Assembly: GCF_000210295.1 (NCBI RefSeq)
Contig: NC_026744.1
Coordinates: 1,488,001 to 1,552,000, forward strand
Source: Trypanosoma brucei gambiense DAL972
Lineage: Eukaryota > Euglenozoa > Kinetoplastea > Trypanosomatida > Trypanosomatidae
Direction: 5' to 3'
Length of the DNA: 64,000 bases
Position 1 is the first letter of the stretch; each line of letters opens with the position of its first letter. Position numbers and translations under genes: made by a program. Positions 18,966 through 29,731 of the stretch are shown in pieces. Below the pieces are notes generated by a model. It was not told the DNA's origin. It saw only the letters and a list, made by a program, of their open reading frames with translations, and did no database searches.

Positions 18966-21278
18966 ATGAGTTGGCTTCAGGCTCTCGGAAATCTTCAAAG
19001 ACGAGTTATAGTTTTGGACCGGGGGCGCACCCCGCTTCCCACAGCTGCTGTTTACAATCGTGTCATGACTCCCAGAAACAGCAGGAGATTAAACCTGGCG
19101 GAGCATCCATCAGCTTCTGCCACCGACGAATTCGTTGAACCCTCGACAGCAGCGCTCCGTTGCACCAGTGATACATGGCAAGGGGCACTTGATGTTGTTC
19201 ATTTTTTTCAGTCAAATCTCCAAGAAGATGTGAATTCAACCATGCAGCGCTTCCCGCCCCTATTGGCAGCTCAATGTATTGCCATACTTCTAGAGGCAGG
19301 GAAGAGTGGCCAAGCACTGGAACTTCTTAGAACGTGGGAGATGAACCAAGGAGAATGCACGGTACGTTTAGCGGTGTTTAAACCACATGTAAAGTTCAGT
19401 GTCACACGGCGTTTACGTAAAGCTATCAAGACGTTAGGCATCATTGGAGATGTGGAAACTCTACGGGCATTAATTGCGGTTCTTCATCAATCTTTACTAG
19501 AGTGGCGAGACAACAGACGATATTTCGCTTTATCCCAACCCTCGTCGTCAAGTATGTCACCTTCGCAGTTTGCAGGAAGCGGCCTAACACAGCGAGAGGG
19601 AAGAAGCAGTGGTTTTCTTTCACATTTAGGACGCCAGCGCATGAGGGTGCTACTCGTGGATGCCACTCATGAACTTGTCAGGCAAGATGAGAGTCTCGTC
19701 TCCATGAGTGAAAAACTTACGTGGATCAATGAGATAACGTTGGTGGTGCAAGTGCCGTGCACTCAGGTACCGTGTGTCATTCCCTATAAATTGCAGGATG
19801 ACTTTAGGAAGCACATAGAGTACAGTTCTTCATATAATGAGAATGCTTTGCGGTTAGTAGGACCAACGTTTGCGGAAGGTTTTGTGAACCCTGCACAATC
19901 TAATCTGATAAGTCTGCTATGTACCCCACGAAGCGAAGTGCGGTGGGTACGTGACAACTGCTCTGTTGGAAAATTTGGTGAGTTGTGGGGAGCGGTGAAG
20001 GACCTTGTGTTGCCTCATTCTGAACTCATACAGAACTATGTTTTGGTTGAGTCCCTAATGAATGCCATGCTTAGTCCCGTTGGAGCCAAAAAATCTTGGC
20101 GCCGTTGTCACAGGAGGCTTCGGAAGCTTCTTCCAACGGAGCGGAAGTTGCGCAGCTTCATATGGAGTCAGTTGAATTCAACACGATCTTCTCAGCGGCG
20201 TTTGTGGAGTCATACCTTGCTGCGCCACCCCAGGTTGATGTGCAAGTTAGATATGTCGCCGCTGGTGATATTTAGCGTCTTTGCTCTGACTTTCCGCAGT
20301 AGGTCCACTCATCTCCCGTTCCTTCGCTGTTGTCTCCTGTCGATGCAGCGCATGCGTCGTATAGGTCGTGAAGAAGAAGCTGCGCGACTTGTGTGGAACC
20401 ACGTTTCCCATTGTAGTAGCGCACTGCTCCGTCAATGCATCCGTCGTCCAAACCTACTTGAGGAAGTTACAGTGGCTTTGTGTCGCACAATGCACCGCGG
20501 CATATCGGGTCGTAAAGATTCGTGGATGGGTCATCGATCGCTCGCGGTACTTCGCTCCGGCGCGGCTCTACGTCAGTTCACACCTGCGCTTTGCATTCCT
20601 CTTTGCGCGGCAGCACTGGACTGCGGGGTGCATTTCGCCACCGTTCAACAACATGTTGCGGAGATCTATCGGTGGGACGAGCGCACTGAGCGGTGGGTTC
20701 TCAACATGGTGCGACTCATAGCTGACTGTCACAGTGCTCTCATGCGTGTTCCCCTTAATTGCTCACTGCACTCTTCATACATGCGGGGGTTGGTGCAGAG
20801 AGTTGCGTATGAGCTTCCAACGCTTAGTTCCACCTGCTCTATTGAAGTTCAAGTGCCCTCCCGCAATAAATTACTGGCTCTTTGGACTATAGTTAACGAT
20901 GATGTTGCAAACGGCAGATTGCGGCAACTAACTTGTCAGCTGTTTCTAGACCCGGTGGCACGAAGCGCCTTCAAAGAGATGCGATTGGCGGATGAGGTGG
21001 ATAACTGTAATTCTGGCACTGATGGAGGTGGTGGAAGCAAATGTAGGGTGCCTCGGAGCACCTTAAAAGGTTTACTAAATGAAGAAGTTTTTGTTTCTGT
21101 TGCCGTCAACTGTACCACAGAGCAGGCTTTTGCAATTTTCATGAATGCATTCCTTTCGACACGTCAAGCTCGCGATAAATTGAGATACATGCAATTGGTG
21201 CTGAGTGAGATGCCCTTCGAGTCGACCGATATTTGTCCGCGTTGCACCACTGAAACCGGGAATTGTGAAGTTTCATGA
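18966..21278 (+). CDS. Unidentified 770-residue helical protein, possibly mitochondrial
   Basis: I do not recognise a family. The N-terminus (MSWLQALGNLQRRVIVLDRG and following) is basic and amphipathic-looking, and the protein is rich in Arg, Leu and Ser, which fits a mitochondrial import signal (inference). Several stretches look like helix-turn-helix repeats of the PPR type, for example AAQCIAILLEAGKSGQALEL, but I cannot define repeat boundaries. The C-terminus has a CPRCTTETGNC cluster that could bind a metal. ATG 18966 comes closely after a strong T-rich tract (18815-18935) and an AG at 18958-18959, which supports this start. Coding composition matches neighbouring genes. Confidence 0.8.
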   Translation: MSWLQALGNLQRRVIVLDRGRTPLPTAAVYNRVMTPRNSRRLNLAEHPSASATDEFVEPSTAALRCTSDTWQGALDVVHFFQSNLQEDVNSTMQRFPPLLAAQCIAILLEAGKSGQALELLRTWEMNQGECTVRLAVFKPHVKFSVTRRLRKAIKTLGIIGDVETLRALIAVLHQSLLEWRDNRRYFALSQPSSSSMSPSQFAGSGLTQREGRSSGFLSHLGRQRMRVLLVDATHELVRQDESLVSMSEKLTWINEITLVVQVPCTQVPCVIPYKLQDDFRKHIEYSSSYNENALRLVGPTFAEGFVNPAQSNLISLLCTPRSEVRWVRDNCSVGKFGELWGAVKDLVLPHSELIQNYVLVESLMNAMLSPVGAKKSWRRCHRRLRKLLPTERKLRSFIWSQLNSTRSSQRRLWSHTLLRHPRLMCKLDMSPLVIFSVFALTFRSRSTHLPFLRCCLLSMQRMRRIGREEEAARLVWNHVSHCSSALLRQCIRRPNLLEEVTVALCRTMHRGISGRKDSWMGHRSLAVLRSGAALRQFTPALCIPLCAAALDCGVHFATVQQHVAEIYRWDERTERWVLNMVRLIADCHSALMRVPLNCSLHSSYMRGLVQRVAYELPTLSSTCSIEVQVPSRNKLLALWTIVNDDVANGRLRQLTCQLFLDPVARSAFKEMRLADEVDNCNSGTDGGGGSKCRVPRSTLKGLLNEEVFVSVAVNCTTEQAFAIFMNAFLSTRQARDKLRYMQLVLSEMPFESTDICPRCTTETGNCEVS

Positions 21279-22114
21279 AGTAGTGAAGCCTACTGTAGCA
21301 ACTGTTGCAAACAATAGCGATGGGTAGACGTTTCTGAAACTTTGTCTGATGCTTTGCGAAACATTATTTTATTATTATTATTAATATTATTTTAAATGGT
21401 GCCTGCGCCGCTGCACATCATCAACTGTAACGTTCGTTGTCTGTTTTTGAGTGAAAAGTATTCCTACGTTTACTTGTTTATTTTTTTTAATTTTATCCGT
21501 TCCCTTTTCCTTATTACAGGAGGTTGCTCTGCCACGAGTGCGCAGCAGTGGCGCTCCGTCACTTTGTCGTTGTGTTTAGTTTGGCGATGTGATGAGATAC
21601 TCTAACGAGTAATTCTTTTGGTATGCGGGAATTTAAAAAAAAAAATTACCCGCTTGTTTGTGCGATATCGATTCCTCCACTCGTGTTTCCCAACTAACTT
21701 GGTCACACGAACGTATATATATATATATATATATATATGTCGTATTTGATTTAATCCTCAACATTCTTCTTCCACTTGTATTTGTCATCACAAGGGAGGG
21801 AGAAGTGCAGTATCTTTTCCCTCTGCAGGGATACCTTCCCATAAACATACGGAGATATAAATATATTTGTTTCACATATACATAAGCACGTAGAGGTAGA
21901 AGAAGGTTCACAAGCACACCCACTTAAGCGGAAAACCCGCCTACAGTTTTCCATCCCTGTGAGCAACGGTTTAGACATTTTTATTATAAGAAACTGGAGG
22001 AAAATATAAAACGGGAAGAGGGGTGAACAAAAGGAGGTGGTGAAGGGAGAATAGATATAGTTTGCAAAAGTAGAGAGTGAAAGTGCCCGTTTAACAGTTG
22101 GAGGTAAGAGAATC
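21279..22114. other. Intergenic spacer with (TA)n
   Basis: 0.84 kb with a TTA-rich stretch at about 21366-21393, a (TA)n run at 21714-21738, an A-run near 21635, then a purine-rich leader before the kinase ATG. No gene seen. Confidence 0.5.
21714..21738. repeat. (TA)n microsatellite
   Basis: 25-base alternating TA run. Similar runs occur at 24919-24937 and 27767-27789. Confidence 0.85.
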
Positions 22115-24136
22115 ATGAGGGTGATGAGACACCTCTCAAAAGAGGTTGAGACAGAGTTCAATTATGAGATTAGTAAAGTGAAGCTTGGTTCTGGTAGTAG
22201 TGGTGTGGTGTTTCTCGCACGGCACCGCGTAACTCATGAACTCGCTGCCGTGAAACGTCTTTACATGCGTGGAGCCCCCGAGTGTATGAAGATCTCGCAG
22301 CAACATAACAGCCAGTCTGATAACACCAATGACGCACATATTGGAGGAAACACTTTGGCACCAGCATCACCCACCAAGAGTAGTTCGCACAGGATGCAGA
22401 CAAGCGATAAGAACAGTAACCCTGTTAGCGGCAACCGTTCAAATGGGCTTTGTGAAGAAAAAAGTTTTTCTCACTACACAAGTATGAAGCGTGAACGAGC
22501 ACTTTCCGAAGACAGTTCACCTCCTGCAGCCATTTGTCCTCCGTGGTTACCGTGTGAATACGCTAGCATGAAGTATCTTGGCCCCCATCCGCATATCGTT
22601 CGGTTCCTGGGAAATTGTGCGGATGTAAACGGGGTTTCGTACTTTGCCATGGAACTCATGGATAGTGATCTCGGGAAGGAACTGCGTGCTGGAAACGCAA
22701 GTTTCATGGAGGAGGAGGCCATCAGACCACTGCTTTATTGCGTAAGTTCTGCCATTGTTCATCTCCACGAGCGAGGCGTTGCACATCGGGATATTAAACC
22801 AAGTAATGTTCTTCTTAAGTTTGTTGGGGATATGTGTCCCACAGAGGAGGAGCACGGGATGCCTAACGGAGGCGACAAGGCCTTTCCATCGTCGGACGAA
22901 ACAAAAGATGTTGGTTCTCTCCGAACAAAACATGTAAAAGCGTCGTTAGGTGACTTTAGTACAGCTCATTTTGCAAGCCAAAGCGAGAGTGTCGGTGGAT
23001 TCTGCGGCACACTTTACTACAAGTCCCCGGAGCAGCTGCTTGGTCAGGCTAAAGACTTTCTCGCATGCGGCATGTGGGCCCTCGGTTGCACAATGTTTGA
23101 AATGATAACAGGATCGGTTGCTTTCCGAGGATCAAATGATTTGCAGGTTTTTCACCAGATTTGCTCAAAACTCGGTACGGACTTTCAGCAGTACCCGAAG
23201 AATACACATGAACAAACCATGTTTGACGGAATTTCTGGTGTGTCTACGGAGTTCATTGACTTGCTTAAGGGACTTCTTGCACTAGATCCGTGTGAACGCT
23301 TGAGAGCGGAGGAAGTTCTGAGGCATCCTTTTTTTCGTTCCATTCATCAGGGATGTGGAACCCAAGAAGCCGCAGCGGAGTTGACTTTTCCTATGAAAAT
23401 TTATTGTGCAGTGCCTCCAGGGGTGGTTCGGTTGGCGAGATTCAAACCTATAATTTGTGCACACACCACACGTTCTGGGACGACGAAAGTTAGTGGTTCT
23501 ACGGAAACTAAATTTGGTATGAGTCAGTCGGATAGTCAAGCTTCGAGGACTCTGCATGGAAGCGATCTGTGGCCGTCGCTTATCAGCGGCATGCCGAGCC
23601 CTCTCCAACGATCCGCTTTGCAACCTTCCAGCGATGGCAATGAAGGTCCTTTCCGTCGTTTTACGTCAACCCTCAGCTGTGGAAAAAAATATTCAGTCGC
23701 CCGGCGTCTCTCCGTTTCTTCGTCCGTTACTATGATGAGCAATGGGGCTGTACAAAAACCGGATGACTTTACAGGTATTTCCGACATCAGTGCATCACTT
23801 GCGGCGTTGAATTTTAGTCCAATTCCTTCAGTCGCAAAGTGTTGTGGCGCTACTTCTGCGGAGCGAAGCTTCTCCCCTCTCGGCACACATGTGTCAGCGC
23901 CAGGTTCATGTCATCCGGCGCCAATTCCACTAAAATCATCGCATAGTTTTGCTACAAAGAGCCGTCACCCAGAGCATCAACACGACTCAACGTTTGCTAG
24001 TAATGGCTATCCGCCGCCACGGCGTGTGTTATTTGACAGTGATACCACTGATGGTAATGATGTAGATGAAAGCGTGAACTTAATGCTTCACAACAGTGGA
24101 GACTCCCCAAAAGTTCGCAAGGTGCTGTTTGAGTGA
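22115..24136 (+). CDS. Protein kinase, CMGC-like, with DFS motif and large inserts
   Basis: 673 residues. Glycine loop LGSGSSGVVFLARH, then the ATP-anchoring lysine K47 in AAVKRLY. An insert of about 100 Ser/Asn-rich residues precedes the alphaC/beta4 region (CEYASMKYLGPHPHIVRFLG). The catalytic loop is HRDIKPSN with D226. The metal-binding motif is DFS (D280-F281-S282) instead of DFG, about 54 residues after HRD because of another insert. The activation segment reads GTLYYKSPEQLLG and the F-helix LGCTMFEMITG, most like CDK/CMGC kinases. Residues about 440-673 are a Ser/Pro-rich tail. All catalytic residues are present, so activity is likely. I cannot name an orthologue. Confidence 0.9.
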   Translation: MRVMRHLSKEVETEFNYEISKVKLGSGSSGVVFLARHRVTHELAAVKRLYMRGAPECMKISQQHNSQSDNTNDAHIGGNTLAPASPTKSSSHRMQTSDKNSNPVSGNRSNGLCEEKSFSHYTSMKRERALSEDSSPPAAICPPWLPCEYASMKYLGPHPHIVRFLGNCADVNGVSYFAMELMDSDLGKELRAGNASFMEEEAIRPLLYCVSSAIVHLHERGVAHRDIKPSNVLLKFVGDMCPTEEEHGMPNGGDKAFPSSDETKDVGSLRTKHVKASLGDFSTAHFASQSESVGGFCGTLYYKSPEQLLGQAKDFLACGMWALGCTMFEMITGSVAFRGSNDLQVFHQICSKLGTDFQQYPKNTHEQTMFDGISGVSTEFIDLLKGLLALDPCERLRAEEVLRHPFFRSIHQGCGTQEAAAELTFPMKIYCAVPPGVVRLARFKPIICAHTTRSGTTKVSGSTETKFGMSQSDSQASRTLHGSDLWPSLISGMPSPLQRSALQPSSDGNEGPFRRFTSTLSCGKKYSVARRLSVSSSVTMMSNGAVQKPDDFTGISDISASLAALNFSPIPSVAKCCGATSAERSFSPLGTHVSAPGSCHPAPIPLKSSHSFATKSRHPEHQHDSTFASNGYPPPRRVLFDSDTTDGNDVDESVNLMLHNSGDSPKVRKVLFE

Positions 24137-25227
24137 CCGGTGACCTCGTCATCGTACCCCCCTTATCTGTGTATTTACGCATGGCCATTACTTGACATAA
24201 TTTTGGTGCGATGTTTTCGGTGAAGCCGGCGGTGACGGTAAGTGGAATTTCCATGGAAATTAGGAAGGCACCGAATACGTATGCTCTCTTTTTTTTCTTT
24301 ACTTCAGTGGTTTAGCGGCACTTTGATAGATTCTCTCTTTAATTTTCCTTTTTACATTTCTTTTTATATATATATAAAAAATGAATCATCAGATTGATAC
24401 CGCCTCACCACGTGGTCATTCGTATCGTCCAGTAGAAAAAATTTCTTTTATTCTTTTTTTGTGCACACAAGAGGAGCGGTCTTTACTTTTGTAGCGCGCA
24501 TACAAGCCCGAGCTCGTACTGCATCTGCGTCTAACTTTAAAGTGAACTTGCGGTGTCACCAACCCACTATTAATAGGATCATATTTTCTATAATATCGAC
24601 ACAAACGGTAACACACGTGCAGAGAAATGGTTGCTGGAGGTGTGAAATTCACGAAAGGATAATATGTTCCTCTAAGTGATGCCGATGCCATTTAGAACCC
24701 ATACCACCCTTTTAATAGATAGAAATTCCTTTCTTTTTTTTTACTTTTTTACTTTTTTTCAGGTTTTGCTTTTCTTCTTTCTTCCATGTTCATCAAAATA
24801 AATAAATAAACAAGATAATATATTCCCATCAAGAGTTTTGCTGCTGCTGTTTCTCATTCCTGTTGTCACGTGCCCCAACTCTCATATTCTCTTTATATGT
24901 CTTTTTTAAATCTTTTCTTATATATATATATATATATGTACGTGCATATATATTGTTACATATTTCGAAGTCTATTACGCGGGAGAAAGGATAAAAAATT
25001 GGGAAAGAAAAAGGGCTACTGGTAAGCACGGGGCGGGAGATAGATTTGTCCTGATACATTGTCTGCATTCGTATCAAGTAATATTTATTGACGGGAAACC
25101 TCAAATAAAGTAAAAAACAAAAAAAGCAAATAAAAAGCGATATAGTAGGAAGAGTGATACGAGTTGGGTCACACAAACAGGGTGAGCGAGGGGAAAACGT
25201 AGGGGATCAGGTCAAGTCAGTGGAAGC
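24137..25227. other. Intergenic spacer, 1.1 kb
   Basis: T-rich tracts at 24287-24300, 24337-24370 and 24731-24785, a (TA)n run at 24919-24937, and a purine-rich leader before the transporter ATG. No gene seen. Confidence 0.5.
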
Positions 25228-26679
25228 ATGAAGTGGCGCGTGAAGATATTTGCTGCACTCGGTGGGTTTCTTTTTGGATACGACACCAGTGTAATAAATG
25301 GCGCTCTCTTTCAAATGAAGGAACATTTCGATTTTCCAGCACATTCGTGGATATCCGGCCTCATTGTCAGCATTGCCATAGCGGGGGCGTTTGTTGGCGC
25401 ATTTGCATCCGGCTTCATTTCAGTACGGTGGGGTCGACGGTCGTGCATCGCCTTGGCTGATATATTCTTCACTTTGGGCTCTATCATGATGGCTTTTGCT
25501 CCTAATGTGGAGGTGATATTTGTCGGACGCGCCATTGTGGGTTTAGGCATTGGTATATGCTCTGCAACAATTCCAGTGTACTTGGCAGAAATTACGTCAG
25601 CCAGTAACCGTGGGTCTAGCATTGTGTTTAACAATGTATGTCTCACTGGGGCACAATTCATTGCTTCAGTTGTAACTGCGCTGCTTGTGCAGTTCACCGG
25701 GACAAATTTTGGCTGGCGTGTAGCTCTTGGTTTGGGCGCCGTTCCGTCGGTAATACAGTTTGTCGGTTTGATATTCTTTCTCCCAGAAAGTCCGCGGTGG
25801 TACCTTGCTACTGGCAGAGTTGAGAAGGCACTGAAAACATCTGAGATGTATGATATTGATATTGTCGATTGTGCGGAAGGAGGGGGACTCGTTATTGATT
25901 ATCGTGCCCTCTTTTCAACGGTGATGCGGCGACGACTACTAATTGGTTGCATGCTCCACATATTGCAGCAAACCTCAGGCATTAATACAATTATGTATTA
26001 TAGTTCTGTGATACTGTATGACGCAGGTTTTAAAGATCCTAAAACACCAGTATTGTTGTCGATTCCGCTCGCTGCAATCAACACCCTCTTCTCACTCTTC
26101 GGTGTCTTTACTGTTGATCGCTGGGGTCGGCGTCTACTACTTCAGATTAGCGCATGCGGTTGTTTCGTCGTTACGGTTGGTATGACAGTTGTTGGTTTTA
26201 TGCTTGACAAACAAATTCCATACGAAATCGGTGGTTGGATATTTCTTTCTCTACTTGGTTTCTACCTTGTGTTCTTTGCACCTGGTCTCGGTGCTATGCC
26301 ATGGGTTGTCATGGGGGAAATATTTCCCAACACGCTTCGTACATCTGCGGCTTCTGTTGCAACAATGTGCAATTGGGGTTCGAATGCTCTTGTTTCACAG
26401 GTGTTCCCAATGGTTTTGGGAAGCATAGGAGTTGGTGGAACCTTTAGTTTGCTATGTGCATGTATCATTGCCGCGGTATTATTCATACAATTCTTTGTGG
26501 TGGAAACAAAGGGGCTCACACTGGAGGAAATTGAGGAAATGTTCGACCCGAGAGCGCGCCACAGGGGGAGCGACGGTTCCCAATGCAGTGAAAGTTGTAG
26601 CAAAGTGGAAAGAGAAAATGAAGGAGAGGGAACGGATCATGGATTGAACCAAGCGGAAACCGCCCGTGCGCCCATTTAG
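25228..26679 (+). CDS. HMIT: Major facilitator sugar transporter, proton/myo-inositol symporter type
   Basis: 483 residues with 12 predicted membrane helices. Sugar porter signatures in order: GGFLFGYDTSVINGAL in helix 1, VRWGRR between helices 2 and 3, PESPRWYL after helix 6, QQTSGINTIMYYS in helix 7, VDRWGRR, PWVVMGEIFP in helix 10, VETKGLTLEEIE at the C-terminus. GYDTSVINGA at helix 1 and the absence of a long external loop favour the myo-inositol/H+ symporter branch over the THT hexose transporters of trypanosomes. A T. brucei myo-inositol transporter is known and, as I recall, is encoded near the malic enzymes; that match is from memory. Inositol uptake would feed phosphatidylinositol and GPI synthesis. 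Localisation may be plasma membrane or Golgi. Confidence 0.85.
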   Translation: MKWRVKIFAALGGFLFGYDTSVINGALFQMKEHFDFPAHSWISGLIVSIAIAGAFVGAFASGFISVRWGRRSCIALADIFFTLGSIMMAFAPNVEVIFVGRAIVGLGIGICSATIPVYLAEITSASNRGSSIVFNNVCLTGAQFIASVVTALLVQFTGTNFGWRVALGLGAVPSVIQFVGLIFFLPESPRWYLATGRVEKALKTSEMYDIDIVDCAEGGGLVIDYRALFSTVMRRRLLIGCMLHILQQTSGINTIMYYSSVILYDAGFKDPKTPVLLSIPLAAINTLFSLFGVFTVDRWGRRLLLQISACGCFVVTVGMTVVGFMLDKQIPYEIGGWIFLSLLGFYLVFFAPGLGAMPWVVMGEIFPNTLRTSAASVATMCNWGSNALVSQVFPMVLGSIGVGGTFSLLCACIIAAVLFIQFFVVETKGLTLEEIEEMFDPRARHRGSDGSQCSESCSKVERENEGEGTDHGLNQAETARAPI

Positions 26680-27143
26680 ATGGTTTTCGTTATTTTTATT
26701 TTTGGTTATGATGTTTTTCTTTTCTTTTTTTAAAGATGAAGGAATGGAAAAAAAATAATTATGAACAAGCTTTCGGTAAACTGGTGGACACACGCACGGT
26801 TGTGCAAATGTATCCGACCGTTAACGGAACAGGTTGGTCTAATATCACCACTGCCTTTTGTCGGGCATCATCTCGCACTTGTGGTCGCTTCGTGGAATAC
26901 TCGAAAGATGCGAATAAAAGTTGGTTTGTGCCCGGTTGTTCCCGAAGCTACATTCAACATTGTTCTTTCGTTATGGTTAGTGGTTTTGTTTTGTTTTTTT
27001 CTTCTTTGTTCATACTTTTCCATGTAAGTGCTGTTGTTATTTGAGGCGCCGCTTGGCGGATGTCTGTAATTTGTTGTTGAGTGCTGAAATTACATTGGAT
27101 GAGATAGAGCCGTGTAGTGCCGCAATAATTCGTGAAGGTTAGG

Positions 27144-27170
27144 TTGAGTTGAGTTGAGTTGAGTTGAGTT
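27144..27170. repeat. (TTGAG)n pentanucleotide microsatellite
   Basis: About 5.4 perfect copies of TTGAG. Confidence 0.85.
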
Positions 27171-28546
27171 GGGTGAAATGAATTAAAAGACAATAAATGT
27201 CGTGACCGAAGTGGAACGGGAGAGTGTAACTGAGGCGTTTTAATTGAGTTTTTTTGATTATTTGCGTGTGTGTGTGTGTGTGTTTTGAGGGAAGAACTTA
27301 TTGAGGGGATGGGGGAGGAAGTGAATTATCATCGGTTGGGGTTTACTGGTAAAAAGCATGTCGCTTAGAAGAAGTATGGTTTTCCTCATCTTTTTGTTTC
27401 TTTTTGTCAGTGTTTTTACTTCCATCATTTTCATTTTTTTTATCTTTTTTCATTCAGCCATTTTGGCAATGTTGTTGTCATAAGAACGCATTACCCCTCT
27501 GTAACTTCGCTTACTTCCTAATGTTTATACCCACCACTAGACAGTTGTATGCTCCAACACAACATGAAAGAAAAAGAAAAAAAAGAAACAACGCACAAAT
27601 ACACGCGCAAACACAAACACATACTTCTACATATACAACTGGATCTTTGCGCATGGAATTAAAATTTCAGGTTTTCTCAACACGTGCAACGCCGTACTTT
27701 CCACACGAATGGTTAATGTAATTGCATTGCATTAACTGCTTTGATGTTGCCTCTGCCCGTTTATCTTATATATATATATATATATATATCTTTTCATTTA
27801 TTTGTTTTGCCATGTTTCTTCTTTTTTTTTCTTATTTTACCACACATAACTAATTTGATATTGAATTGGGCCCTGCTTTTCTTCTTCTTTAATGGATATG
27901 ACGGAGTTAAAGCAACTGAGGGTCAAAAATATCTATGGGAAAGAAGGACAATAGAGAGAAAGAAAAAAGAAAGGGGTAAAGAGGAAGAGAAAAGGAACGT
28001 GGTTTTGGTATGTTGAAGGAATTATGTGGGACGGAAAGCGGTTCAGATGATGTTGAGTGTGAGTGTGTGTGCAACTAATAAAGCAAGGAAGTGGTAAGGG
28101 TTGCTGAAGCGTTTATGTTTTATATTACTTATTTATTTATTTCTTCTTTTTTTCTTCTTTATTTGAATAGCATGATGTTCGTTTTTTTTCTTTTTTGTGT
28201 GTATGTGTGACTTTAGGAGGTACGTCTCACCAGTCGCTTTCCCATCCGTCACTCGTTCCATATGAGTTCACTCACAAGGTTTTTTTTTTGCGTTTGTGAC
28301 ATATCGTTTCAGCTTTTTCTTTTCTTTTCTTTTCTTTTTTCGTTTCTGCGGGTTAACACTTTCGTTGATAGTGTCCTTTCATCAAAGCCAGTTGTTGCCC
28401 AAGGGCGTCAGGAACATAATAAGCAAAAAAATAAAAATAAAATAAAATTGGAAAACGACGAACGAAAAAAATGAACGCTGGCACTTGAAGCAAACCCCAT
28501 AACTGTTAAAAGTACAAAAGCAGTAATCGGGCACTGCTATATATTT

Positions 28547-28583
28547 CTTCTTTTATTTTACATTTTTCTTTTTTTTTTTGTAG
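28547..28583 (+). promoter_or_regulatory. Polypyrimidine tract and SL acceptor for the aldo-keto reductase
   Basis: A strong T/C tract ends in a run of ten or more T, then TAG with AG at 28582-28583. The first ATG after this AG is 28793, which fixes the start of the enzyme and gives a 5' UTR of about 209 nt. Confidence 0.65.
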
Positions 28584-28792
28584 GACATATTCGAAAACTA
28601 AATACACGTATCGCTACTCTCCGCTGCTCCCGCTTCTCCATACACTTGCGCTTGCCGAAGGCGGCAATAGGGGAAAGGATAATCACTGATTGGAGTAAGG
28701 GATAAATATTATTAACAATATCGGAGTCTCTGGGAAATAACAATACCGCTTTGACGTATCCCTTTGCGTTCAGTAAAACCTTCCAGGAACTA

Positions 28793-29731
28793 ATGGACCG
28801 TATTCCATATTTGGTTTCATCTGGTGGGATGCAAATTCCTCATATGGGTATTGGCACCTATGAGTTACGTGGTAAGGAGTGCGAAGAGGCAGTTTTATCA
28901 GCATTAAAACTTGGGTTCCGTCTAATCGATACAGCTGCTGGATATAGAAACGAGGAATATGTTGGAGCCGCTATTCGAGCAAGTGGCGTGCCCCGCTTTG
29001 AGCTTTTCATTCTCGTGAAAATTGCTCCAAAGGTAACAAGAACGGAGGAAGCCGTCGAGACATGCATCCGTGAGAGTGTGCGGAAACTTTGCATTGATTA
29101 CGCGGATTGTGTATTAATTCACTGGCCCGGTTGCGGTGGGCGCATGCCACATGAAACAGAGGAACACAAAGCCGCACGCCGCCGCTGCTGGAAAGTAATG
29201 ACAGTCCTTCAGCAGGAAGGGATCGTTCGCCATTTAGGCGTGTCAAATTTTGCTGGAAGACATTTTGCTGCGCTTTCTGAAGATGGGTCGGAGGCAACAC
29301 TGTTTGCGGAAGGGAAAGTCAACAAACCAGTGGTGAATCAGATAGAGTTGCATCCCTTGTGTGTGCAGAAAGATGTCTGTGATTACTGTAAGGAACACGG
29401 CATAATACTTCAACAATACTCTCCTTTAGGACAGTGCAACGCCAAACTTATCGAACATCCGGCTCTTTGCTCCGTTGTGAAGGACACATTCTCTGGGTTT
29501 TCTGTCCATGATGTACTGTTGTTGTGGGGACTGAGCCAAGGCTTTTGTGTAATCGTCCGAAGCAAATCAAAGAAACATATTGAGCGTAATTGGGAGGTTG
29601 CGAAAAGTTTCTTCTCGGAGGGAGCCCTCACTAAGGTACATTTAGAACGGTTACGGGACTTGAGGGAACTCATGAAAGTTGAGGGAACGGAAGACCACCA
29701 TTTTTGTTGGCATAGCAACACGATAGATTAA
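28793..29731 (+). CDS. Aldo-keto reductase
   Basis: 312 residues, standard AKR length. The catalytic tetrad is complete: D46 and Y51 in DTAAGYRNEEYVG, K76 in LVKIAPK and H110 in LIHWPG. Later motifs LGVSNFAGRH, NQIELHPL, LQQYSPLGQ and VIVRSKSKKHIERNW (NADPH phosphate-binding loop) are also present. It should reduce aldehydes or ketones with NADPH in the cytosol. It is not the trypanosome prostaglandin F2alpha synthase as I recall it, which is shorter (about 276 residues) and begins differently; this is another AKR of unknown substrate. An open frame continues 14 codons upstream but without ATG. No C-terminal glycosomal signal. Confidence 0.93.
   Translation: MDRIPYLVSSGGMQIPHMGIGTYELRGKECEEAVLSALKLGFRLIDTAAGYRNEEYVGAAIRASGVPRFELFILVKIAPKVTRTEEAVETCIRESVRKLCIDYADCVLIHWPGCGGRMPHETEEHKAARRRCWKVMTVLQQEGIVRHLGVSNFAGRHFAALSEDGSEATLFAEGKVNKPVVNQIELHPLCVQKDVCDYCKEHGIILQQYSPLGQCNAKLIEHPALCSVVKDTFSGFSVHDVLLLWGLSQGFCVIVRSKSKKHIERNWEVAKSFFSEGALTKVHLERLRDLRELMKVEGTEDHHFCWHSNTID

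Larger units (their letters stand above)
26680..28792. other. Long intergenic spacer, 2.1 kb, several microsatellites
   Basis: (TTGAG)5 at 27144-27170, (GT)n at 27266-27283, (TA)n at 27767-27789 and CTTTT repeats at about 28313-28338. Small frames at 26736-27044, 27404-27721 and 27741-28016 are T-rich and low complexity and I do not accept them. The end holds the splice acceptor of the aldo-keto reductase. Confidence 0.5.

Noticed and set aside
27404..28016. Several small frames in the 2.1-kb spacer
   Set aside because: Encoded by T-rich and AT-repeat sequence; no ATG in good context or family resemblance.
28751..28792. Upstream extension of the aldo-keto reductase
   Set aside because: Begins with TTG; the first ATG after the clear splice acceptor is 28793.
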